A stretch of DNA of 5,006 nt, taken from Candidatus Methanoprimaticola hominis (GTDB taxonomy: Archaea; Thermoplasmatota; Thermoplasmata; Methanomassiliicoccales; Methanomethylophilaceae). The notes beneath the pieces are model-generated. The model did not search any database. It was not told the DNA's origin and was given only the letters and a program-made list of their open reading frames with translations. A program made the translations under genes and the position numbers. Numbering within the stretch: the first letter of the stretch is position 1; every line of letters starts with the position of its first letter. The DNA lies in assembly GCA_006954465.1 (NCBI GenBank), contig LVVU01000228.1, positions 1 to 5,006 on the forward strand. Direction: 5' to 3'. This document shows positions 1-4,911 of this stretch, in pieces.

Positions 1-522
1 CCCGAGCTGTGCCCCGGTCAGTTCCTCAACGCCATGCCGAGGATGGTCCTGAAGACCAACGGCGCAGTCCGCAGGTTCTGCATCGCCGTCCCCGAGTACA
101 GGCCGTACGAGGGTGTCGAGCCCAGGGTGTCCTTCGAGCAGGACGGTGAGATCATCGAGGCCGGGACGCTGCCCGCCAGGACGTGGATGACCGAGCCCTG
201 CGAGATAGACCTCCTCTCCAACGGCATAGATCCTCTGGAGACGCACAAGATGTTCGTCGACGGGGTGCAGGTATTCTCGAGTCCGGGCATCAACATCCTC
301 TTCTTCACTAAGGAGGGCGCATGCATCGTCAAGGCCCGCGGAAGGGTCATCCTGGTCCACCGTCCGGGTCTGAACCTCGGCGTCCGCGGTCCCGCCAAGG
401 CCCGCATCATCTCCAAGGAGTCCCAGGGCAACTGGGTCTTCGAGGAGGTCGAGCTGGGGGTCAAAGGGAAGCTCTACAACGTGGATGTCGAGCCCGAGAT
501 GAAATCGTGGTACCAGGAATGA
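1..522 (+). CDS. Unrecognised protein, C-terminal part (5' end outside window)
   Basis: An open frame runs from the first base to a TGA at 520-522, giving 173 residues. The true start lies upstream of the window, since the frame is open at base 1 and already reads like protein before the first Met. Codon use is GC-rich at third positions, like the other genes here. The sequence is rich in Val, Gly and Pro with short alternating hydrophobic stretches, which suggests a mostly beta fold. It has no transmembrane segment or cysteine cluster. The last ~65 residues alternate basic and hydrophobic residues (for example VKARGRVILVHRPGLNLGV) and the protein ends in SWYQE. I do not recognise the family and assign no function. 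It lies 69 bp upstream of nikR on the same strand, but nikR appears to have its own promoter, so co-transcription is not required. Confidence 0.8.
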   Translation, partial: PELCPGQFLNAMPRMVLKTNGAVRRFCIAVPEYRPYEGVEPRVSFEQDGEIIEAGTLPARTWMTEPCEIDLLSNGIDPLETHKMFVDGVQVFSSPGINILFFTKEGACIVKARGRVILVHRPGLNLGVRGPAKARIISKESQGNWVFEEVELGVKGKLYNVDVEPEMKSWYQE

Positions 523-527
523 TCATC

Positions 528-551
528 GTACGCTATTGATAACAATCGTGC
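528..551. promoter_or_regulatory. Imperfect dyad upstream of nikR, candidate operator
   Basis: ATTG-ATAA-CAAT (535-546) is a perfect 4-bp inverted repeat. It is flanked by GTACG (528-532) and CGTGC (547-551), which pair at 4 of 5 positions if a 2-nt bulge is allowed on the left. The overlapping segments ATCGTACGC (525-533) and ATCGTGCGT (545-553) also form a 7/9 direct repeat at a 20-bp period, about two helical turns. The element sits just upstream of the nikR TATA box. NikR proteins bind dyads and several regulate their own genes, so autoregulation is plausible. The sequence does not match the E. coli NikR operator, and the assignment is inference. Confidence 0.3.
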
Positions 552-553
552 GT

Positions 554-568
554 GCGAAGGTGTTAAAC
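554..568 (+). promoter_or_regulatory. nikR promoter (BRE/TATA-like)
   Basis: GCGAAGG (554-560) followed by TTAAA (563-567) resembles an archaeal BRE plus TATA box. The TTAAA centre lies about 26-27 bp before the ATG at 592, which puts the predicted transcription start at or next to the start codon. The spacing matches that seen at topA in this window. The box is weaker than a TTTATATA consensus. Confidence 0.5.
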
Positions 569-591
569 CCGGATGATGCATTCACGTGCCT

Positions 592-1038
592 ATGAGCATG
601 GAAGGTGTAACGCGCATAGGCGTCTCCTTGGAACCCGAACTCCTCAAGCAATTCGACGACTCCATATCCAAGAAGGGATACGTCAGCAGATCGGAAGCCA
701 TCAGGGACCTGGTGCGCGACTCCCTCGCCGAGTCCGAATGGAAGAACGACGAGGAGTGGATGGTCGGGACCATCGTCATGGTCTACGATCACACCATGTC
801 GTCTGTCGGGGACAAGATCACCGACATGCAGCACGACCACCAGTCCATGGTGAACACCTCCGTCCACGTGCACCTGGATCACGACAAGTGCATGGAGATC
901 CTCATCTGCGAAGGCAAGCTGAAGGATCTGAAGAAGTTCTCGGACGAGATCACTTCAGTAAAAGGAGTCCTGAGGGGAAGGCTCACCATGGCCGCACCCA
1001 GTACCGGGAACCTCCACCATGTCGGCCACAGGAACTGA
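592..1038 (+). CDS. nikR: Nickel-responsive transcriptional regulator NikR
   Basis: A 148-residue protein, the usual length for NikR. Residues ~6-45 form a ribbon-helix-helix DNA-binding domain: a beta strand (TRIGVSLEPELL) followed by two helices containing GYVSRSEAIRDLVR. Residues ~50-140 form the ACT-like metal-binding and tetramerisation domain. The high-affinity nickel ligands of the family are present with the correct spacing: His81 (in QHDH), then His92 and His94 (HVHLDHDKC), and Cys100, corresponding to H76, H87, H89 and C95 of E. coli NikR. In the family, nickel binding allows operator binding and repression of nickel uptake genes; the targets here are unknown. I prefer ATG 592 over the GTG at 586 because the TATA-like box places transcription start at ~592. 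Its 3' end overlaps the convergent - strand gene by 84 bp. Nickel control suits a methanogen, which needs Ni for coenzyme F430 and hydrogenases. Confidence 0.95.
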   Translation: MSMEGVTRIGVSLEPELLKQFDDSISKKGYVSRSEAIRDLVRDSLAESEWKNDEEWMVGTIVMVYDHTMSSVGDKITDMQHDHQSMVNTSVHVHLDHDKCMEILICEGKLKDLKKFSDEITSVKGVLRGRLTMAAPSTGNLHHVGHRN

Positions 1039-1584
1039 GGCCTCGGGTGTATCGAGTCCGTCTACCCCCAGGATGATCGTGGACTTGGTCCTGTCGGTGT
1101 AACCGAACCAGGAATTGATCATGTCCGCGGTCTCCGGGGACGGGTAGAACGTCCACGGGACGATGCCGTCGGGAAGATTCCAATCCATTCTGCAGGCCCT
1201 CATGACCATACGGACGTCGTAGGGGGCCATCTTCCCGGGATAGAGTACGAAGTTGTCCGTGAACCAGATGACGTCGGACCTGCCCTTGAACTGGTCCATC
1301 ATGCACAACGGTACATCGTGACCGATGGTCACTCCGCGGTCGTCGATCATCTCCATGGTGATCTTGTCCGGTCTCGGATAGTTGGAATCGCAGTACAGGG
1401 CGAACACGTTCTTCCTGGAACAGCAGGTGGCGACGCCGGAGTTCTCCATCCTGAGCCCGGCGGTGACCGATGTAAGCGCCTCTTCCTTGGCGATCACGTC
1501 TTCGACCTGATCGCGATCGAGCGGCATCGCATGGATGACTCCCTGCAGTCCGTCTAGGAATCCGATGAAGTCCTGTAACATCAT
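955..1584 (-). CDS. Unrecognised cytosolic protein, ~209 aa
   Basis: The frame reads ~209 residues from ATG 1584 to a TGA at 955-957. An in-frame ATG at 1602 would give 215 aa. However, a TATA box centred at ~1612 predicts transcription start at ~1586, downstream of 1602, so the ATG ATG pair at 1584/1581 fits better. The protein is mixed alpha/beta, with no signal peptide or membrane segment. From Met1 at 1584 it has six cysteines at about 54, 55, 65, 94, 131 and 187, including an adjacent pair (ATCCSRKNVF), but not in a standard zinc or iron-sulfur pattern. Other distinctive stretches are VIWFTDNFVLYPGKM and WTFYPSPETADMINSWFGY. I do not recognise the family. It is divergent from topA and convergent with nikR; its last 27 codons lie antisense to the conserved nikR C-terminus. 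No function is assigned. Confidence 0.75.
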   Translation of the reverse strand: MMLQDFIGFLDGLQGVIHAMPLDRDQVEDVIAKEEALTSVTAGLRMENSGVATCCSRKNVFALYCDSNYPRPDKITMEMIDDRGVTIGHDVPLCMMDQFKGRSDVIWFTDNFVLYPGKMAPYDVRMVMRACRMDWNLPDGIVPWTFYPSPETADMINSWFGYTDRTKSTIILGVDGLDTPEASVPVADMVEVPGTGCGHGEPSPQDSFY

Positions 1585-1608
1585 TCTAGATGGCTTAATC
1601 ATCCATCC

Positions 1609-1616
1609 ATTATAAA
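1609..1616 (-). promoter_or_regulatory. TATA box for the unrecognised - strand gene
   Basis: On the - strand this reads TTTATAAT, close to the archaeal TATA consensus. It is centred about 28 bp before the ATG at 1584, giving a predicted leader of only about 2 nt. This is the main reason for rejecting the longer start at 1602. Confidence 0.6.
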
Positions 1617-1621
1617 CAATA

Positions 1622-1806
1622 CGGATATCGGACGAATCACGACACGGAATTGCCTTGGTCCTGCATCAGAAAGAAGGCAGGAGCATGCAGAATCCATCAA
1701 GCGATTCCATGCGGAAGATGCCGGAAACCATAGGGAACGCCCGATTCGACGATGGATAATCCCGGAGCCGGGGTTGGTCCGAGCCTCCTATGCATGCCAT
1801 CCAGCA
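1622..1806. other. Divergent intergenic spacer, nothing identified
   Basis: About 185 bp between the two divergent promoters. I found no tRNA-like T arm, strong dyad or terminator. A 24-codon + strand frame starts at ATG 1685, and - strand frames of 44 and 32 codons start at 1800 and 1795. None shows a recognisable protein. The stretch is probably promoter-distal spacer. Confidence 0.4.
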
Positions 1807-1821
1807 CGAAAACGCTTAAAT
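1807..1821 (+). promoter_or_regulatory. topA promoter (BRE/TATA)
   Basis: CGAAAACGCTTAAAT combines an A-rich BRE-like element with a TTAAA box (1816-1820). The box is centred 26 bp before the topA ATG at 1844, which is ideal archaeal spacing for a leaderless transcript. No Shine-Dalgarno sequence precedes the ATG (GGTCCTCCAGCG), which agrees with leaderless initiation. Confidence 0.65.
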
Positions 1822-1843
1822 CGAGTACTCCGGTCCTCCAGCG

Positions 1844-4218
1844 ATGAAGAAGCTGATAATCACCGAGAAGGCAAATGCCGCCCGCAGGATCTCTACCATC
1901 CTATCCGACGGCACATCGAAGTCCGCCTCCTCTGGAGGAGTGACGGTGATATCCTTCGAGGCCGGAGGCGACGAATACGATGTCGTATCCCTCCGCGGCC
2001 ACATCATAGAACTCGACTACCCGCCCGAATACAACGATTGGAGCGCCACCGACCCGGCAGAGCTGGTCCATGCGCCCCAGGTCAAGACGGTCAAGGTCAA
2101 GTCGATCCTCAACACGATCAGAGAGCTCGCGTCGAAGGCGGACGAGATCATCATCGCGACCGACTACGATCGCGAGGGAGAGCTCATCGGCATGGAGACG
2201 GTCAAGGAGATCGGCGCCGACATGGGCTCCGTCAAGAGGGCCAAGTTCAGCGCCCTGACCAAGGGGGAGGTGGAGGCCGCGTTCGAGAGCCTCACCGAGC
2301 CCAACGAGAAGCTGGCGGACGCCGCCGAGGCGAGGCAGATCATCGACCTCTCCTGGGGAGCCGTCCTGACCAGGCTCATCTCCCTGTCCTCCGGACAGGT
2401 CGGGAAGAACTTCATGTCCGTCGGAAGGGTGCAGAGCCCCACGCTCAAGCTCCTCGTCGACAGGCACGAGGAGATCGAGAAGTTCGTCCCCACCCCGTTC
2501 TGGGAGATAGTGGGCAAATTCGGCATGCTCGCCTTCAGAGGGGACCACGCCGACAATCCGTTCTGGGACAAGGAGAGCGCCGATGCGGTCCTGTCCGTCG
2601 TCGAGGACGCCGGGACCGGGACGGTCACGTCGTACGACGTCGAGACCAAGGAGGAATACAGGCCCGCCCCCTTCGACACCACCCAGATGCAGGTGGAGGC
2701 CAACAAGATCGGCATCCCGCCGACTACCGCCATGAAGCTGGCCGAGGACCTGTACACCGGAGGTTACATCTCATACCCCCGTACCGAGAACACCGAGTAC
2801 CCGCGCAGCCTCTCGCTCCGCGCGTCCTCGAGAAGCTCAAGGACGGGGCATTCAAGAACGAGGCGGAGGAGATCCTCTCCCAGGAGAAGATCGTCCCCTC
2901 GAGGGGGAAGAGGAGGACCACGGACCATCCCCCCATATACCCCACCGCGGGAGCGTCCCCCGACAAGATGAAAGGGGACAAGTGGAAGCTCTACGAGCTC
3001 ATCGTCAGGAGGTTCCTCGCCACGGTGGCGCCCAACGCGGAGGCGGAGGTCACCAAGTGCACCATCGACGTCGCGGGACAGAACTTCAACGCCGAGGGCT
3101 ACGTCCTCAAGAAGAAGGGATGGAAGAAGTACTACGGCAAGTACCTCAAGCCCAACGACGCCAGGCTCCCGCCGCTCTCCGTAGGGGAGACGGTGGAGGT
3201 CAGGTCCATGTCCATGGTCGAATCCGCGACCAAGCCGCCTTACAGGTACAACCAGGGATCCCTGATCCAGGAGATGGACCGCCTGCAGCTCGGAACCAAG
3301 TCCACCAGGCACGACATCATCGGGAAGCTGTACTCCAGGAACTACGTCCAGGGCAACTACATGATCCCCACTCCCAGCGGCATAGCGCTCACCAAGGCGC
3401 TGGAGAACCACGGGGGAGGCATCACCGAGCCCGACATGACGGCGAAGCTGGAATCCGATATGATCAGCATAACCGACGGGGAGAGGACCCTCGACTCCGT
3501 CGTGAAGGAATCCCAGGACATGCTGTACAACGTGGCCGTGAAGATATCCGAGGACCAGGAGGAGATCGGCAGCGAGATCAAGGCCGCCCTCCACTCCCAG
3601 CAGCACATCGGGACCTGCCCGACCTGCGGGAACAGCCTCTCCATCAAGCGCTCCAAGAACGGGAACTTCATCGGATGCGACGGATACCCGGATTGCAAGC
3701 GCGCCTATCCCATGCCCCGCGGGGCGCTCATACAGACCACGGAGACCACCTGCAAAGTCTGCGGACTCCCGCAGCTGAGGATCATCAGGAAGGGGATGCC
3801 TCCTTCCGTACAGTGCATCGATCCCAAGTGCACGAGCAACACGGAGAAGAACGACCTCGGACCCTGTCCGACCTGTGAGAAGGGCCGCATAAGGCTCATG
3901 TACTCCAAGGCGGGGAAGAGGTTCGCGGGATGCTCCGAATGGCCCGCATGCACGCAGACGTATCCTCTGAGACCGAGGGGTAGCATCGCATACGCGGGAA
4001 GGCAGTGCCCCATCTGCAAGGCCCCCATCGTGAGCCTTGGAAGCACCGAGGAATGCATCAATCCCGACTGCCCCGGACGCAAGAAGTCCACCAGGGCGAA
4101 GACGGCGAAAGAGGGCGAGGAGAAGCCCGAGAAGCCTGTCAAGAAGAAGATCACCGTCAAGAAGCCCGCCAAGTCGAAGGCAGCGAAGAAGCCCAAGGCG
4201 GAGACTCAGGAAGAGTGA
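1844..4218 (+). CDS. topA: DNA topoisomerase I (type IA), interrupted by a -1 frameshift
   Basis: Relaxes negatively supercoiled DNA by cutting one strand through a 5'-phosphotyrosine. The 5' part starts at ATG 1844. It carries the Toprim domain with Glu8 (IITEKANAA) and Asp107/Asp109/Glu111 (TDYDREGE), the GRVQSPTL motif at ~194-201, and catalytic Tyr311 in ISYPRTEN. Read literally, this frame stops at 2971 after 375 aa. The family sequence continues in another frame from about 2821 (VLEKLK, then DHPPIYPT) to a TGA at 4216-4218. Restoring one base near 2819-2823 gives 791 aa. The C-terminus has four zinc ribbons: Cys592/595/612/618, 637/640/658/663, 675/678/697/703 and 722/725/738/743. A Lys-rich tail of ~48 residues probably contacts DNA. 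The family call is very secure. Whether the locus is a pseudogene or carries a sequencing error cannot be settled from one sequence. Confidence 0.93.
2819..2823 (+). other. topA: Frameshift site inside topA (one base missing)
   Basis: The upstream frame reads ...SLSLR and would continue into an Arg/Ser-rich run not typical of the family. The downstream frame picks up as VLEKLKDGAFKNEAEEIL. Only five bases (CGCGC) lie between the Leu codon at 2816 and the Val codon at 2824, where six are needed. CGCGGC, encoding Arg-Gly, would restore the reading. The context CTCCGCGCGTCC is a short GC alternation, prone to base loss in replication or base calling. No slippery heptamer of the X XXY YYZ type is present, so programmed -1 frameshifting is unlikely. 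Confidence 0.85.
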
Positions 4219-4222
4219 TTCC

Positions 4223-4246
4223 CGGAGGGTCCATCCCTCCGATTTT
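4223..4246 (+). terminator. topA terminator hairpin with T tract
   Basis: CGGAGGG (4223-4229) and CCCTCCG (4235-4241) form a perfect 7-bp stem with a 5-nt loop, followed by ATTTTC. It begins 4 bp after the topA stop. It resembles an intrinsic terminator, although archaeal termination depends mostly on the T run. Confidence 0.65.
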
Positions 4247-4248
4247 CA

Positions 4249-4275
4249 GTAACACGAATCTCAAAAACGTGTTAC
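4249..4275 (-). terminator. Inverted repeat with T5 loop, probable 3' end of the - strand gene
   Basis: GTAACACG (4249-4256) and CGTGTTAC (4268-4275) are a perfect 8-bp inverted repeat with an 11-nt spacer. On the - strand the spacer begins with TTTTT, an archaeal-type termination signal, about 44 nt past the stop of the small Cys protein at 4311. The dyad could also form in the + transcript, so it may serve both converging genes. Confidence 0.45.
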
Positions 4276-4287
4276 AATTGTACAATT
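4276..4287. repeat. Perfect 12-bp palindrome AATTGTACAATT
   Basis: AATTGTACAATT is its own reverse complement over all 12 bases and directly abuts the 8-bp inverted repeat at 4249-4275. It lies between two convergent 3' ends, where a promoter operator would be unexpected. It may extend a bidirectional termination structure or bind a dimeric protein. The function is unknown. Confidence 0.5.
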
Positions 4288-4310
4288 ATCAAATAGACGA
4301 AACTAAAGGT

Positions 4311-4511
4311 TCAGAGAAGGAGTCCGTCCGGCTCGTCGACGCCGTTGAAATGGTCGTCCATAGCCTCGATCTCGCGGGCGATCCTCTGGTTCCTGCAGGA
4401 CGAGCATTCGAGCTCCTTACCGAGGCCGAGCCTCAGGTGCATCTCGGAGCGATCGAGCACAACGATTCTTCCACACGTGCAGTACACGCTCATCATGGAC
4501 GACTCCGCCAT
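4311..4511 (-). CDS. Small CxC/CxxC putative zinc-binding protein, ~66 aa
   Basis: From ATG 4511 the product is 66 residues. It has CTCG near the N-terminus (Cys11, Cys13) and CSSC (Cys36, Cys39), a plausible four-Cys zinc site with a 22-residue spacer. The C-terminal half is helical and charged (RNQRIAREIEAMDDHF) and ends in a hydrophobic LLL. The layout loosely recalls DksA/TraR-type fingers, but CxC is not their usual spacing, so I claim no family. The frame is open back to ATG 4643 (110 aa), but those 44 upstream codons use AGA, CGT, TCT and CTA, unlike the GC-ending codons that begin at ~4511, so they look non-coding. ATGs at 4496 and 4493, with GGAG 6-9 nt upstream, are alternative starts giving 61 or 60 aa. 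It is convergent with topA. The function is unknown. Confidence 0.65.
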   Translation of the reverse strand: MAESSMMSVYCTCGRIVVLDRSEMHLRLGLGKELECSSCRNQRIAREIEAMDDHFNGVDEPDGLLL

Positions 4512-4528
4512 GGTATCCAGCGTGCGTA

Positions 4529-4556
4529 GGTAACCGCTCTGCGACGCGTGGCTACC
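4529..4556 (-). promoter_or_regulatory. Stem-loop in the probable leader of the small Cys protein
   Basis: On the - strand GGTAGCC (4556-4550) pairs with GGTTACC (4535-4529) over 7 bp, including one G-U wobble, around a 14-nt loop. The wobble becomes an A-C mismatch in a + transcript, so the structure favours - strand RNA. It lies about 18 nt upstream of the ATG at 4511, within the ~140-nt segment between the predicted transcription start (~4650) and the start codon. It may affect translation. No known riboswitch class is recognised. Confidence 0.35.
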
Positions 4557-4670
4557 GCTATCAGATGTACTCTTCCCGATCAATCCTCTCCCCCGAGATT
4601 CGCGACGTCTACGGGCATTTACCATCCATATGCAACGGCCCATACGCGCAAACTCCCTCTAACCATAGTC

Positions 4671-4682
4671 CACATATAAGCC
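4671..4682 (-). promoter_or_regulatory. Promoter for the small Cys protein transcript
   Basis: On the - strand GGGGAAGG followed by CTTATATG is a good BRE plus TATA arrangement. It predicts transcription start at about 4650, just upstream of ATG 4643 and ~140 nt upstream of the preferred ATG at 4511. The TATA element is nearly symmetric, so some + strand activity cannot be excluded. Confidence 0.5.
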
Positions 4683-4684
4683 TT

Positions 4685-4701
4685 CCCCAAAGGGGGTTTT
4701 T
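4685..4701 (+). terminator. Short C4/G4 hairpin followed by T5
   Basis: CCCC (4685-4688), an AAA loop and GGGG (4692-4695) are followed by G and TTTTT (4697-4701). The form is that of an intrinsic terminator on the + strand, but no + strand gene is seen upstream. It may be incidental, block read-through, or end an unseen transcript starting nearby. TTTTTAAG could also be read as a weak TATA box. Confidence 0.3.
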
Positions 4702-4717
4702 AAGCACCCGGAATCAT

Positions 4718-4736
4718 CGACGTTAAGCGTCGTTTT
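4718..4736 (+). terminator. CGACG/CGTCG hairpin with T4
   Basis: CGACG (4718-4722) and CGTCG (4728-4732) make a perfect 5-bp stem with loop TTAAG, followed by TTTT. As with the hairpin ~30 bp upstream, no + strand gene feeds into it. It may insulate the strong promoter at 4771. Confidence 0.3.
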
Positions 4737-4770
4737 CCAGTGGAAATGAAGGGGTTTTCAGGCAGTCATC

Positions 4771-4778
4771 TTTATATA
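4771..4778 (+). promoter_or_regulatory. Strong orphan TATA box TTTATATA
   Basis: TTTATATA is the best TATA match in the window. Read on the + strand it predicts transcription start at about 4800, but no credible coding frame follows. Read on the - strand it gives TATATAAA and a start near 4749, again without a credible gene. It is flanked by TTTCC/GGAAA dyads: TTTCCA-g-TGGAAA (4734-4746) and CGGAAA-N7-TTTCCG (4792-4810). It may drive a small RNA. The direction is not certain. Confidence 0.5.
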
Positions 4779-4813
4779 CTACTAATTTCGGCGGAAAACT
4801 GCGATTTCCGGAG

Positions 4814-4850
4814 GGATACGTCGGCATCCGGACGGTTGGATGCGTAATCC
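4814..4850 (+). other. Nested hairpin downstream of the orphan promoter, candidate small RNA structure
   Basis: The inner stem is GCATCC (4824-4829) with GGATGC (4838-4843). The outer stem is GGATAC (4814-4819) with GT-a-ATCC (4844-4850), one bulged A on the 3' side and a 4-nt bulge (4820-4823) between the stems. Together this is 12 Watson-Crick pairs. The structure starts ~14 nt after the transcription start predicted from the TATA box at 4771. The only frame inside is a 9-codon ATG at 4840. A small non-coding RNA is possible; no known family is recognised. Confidence 0.3.
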
Positions 4851-4875
4851 AAATACCTTAGAACATTGATGGAAG

Positions 4876-4901
4876 GGGGCCGATCCCGACGGACCGACCC
4901 C
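4876..4901 (-). terminator. Enolase 3' terminator hairpin
   Basis: On the - strand GGGGTCGGTCC (4901-4891) pairs with GGATCGGCCCC (4886-4876) around a GTCG loop. All 11 positions pair, two as G-U wobbles. In + strand RNA those two become mismatches, so the hairpin belongs to the - strand transcript. It begins about 10 nt after the enolase stop. No long T run follows, so it may act as an mRNA 3' stabiliser rather than a classical terminator. Confidence 0.6.
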
Positions 4902-4911
4902 GGAAAAGGGT

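Noticed and set aside
18..464. Antisense open frame opposite the first gene
   Set aside because: It mirrors the GC-rich codon pattern of the + strand gene, with low-complexity Ser/Pro/Arg composition and no promoter.
1685..1759. 24-codon + strand frame in the divergent spacer
   Set aside because: GGAG lies only one base from the ATG, no TATA box sits ~26 bp upstream, and the peptide is not recognisable.
1700..1800. - strand frames of 32 and 44 codons starting at 1795 and 1800
   Set aside because: The TTTAAG element of the topA promoter could in principle fire leftwards, but the peptides lack coding-like composition or motifs.
1774..2820. Long open + frame upstream of the topA frameshift, in the frame of the topA 3' part
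   Set aside because: Its translation is Arg/Gly/His-rich and unlike any protein, while the overlapping frame from 1844 encodes clear topoisomerase motifs. Only the part after ~2821 is real.
2812..2824. Programmed -1 frameshifting in topA
   Set aside because: No slippery heptamer and no obvious stimulatory stem close downstream; a simple one-base loss in a GC alternation explains the data better.
4512..4640. Possible tRNA gene in the leader of the small Cys protein
   Set aside because: Candidate segments lack a TTCRANY T loop and a matching acceptor stem.
4512..4643. N-terminal 44-residue extension of the small Cys protein from ATG 4643
   Set aside because: Although compatible with the promoter, it uses Arg/Ser/Leu codons (AGA, CGT, TCT, CTA) unlike the genes here and is low complexity; treated as leader, with some doubt.
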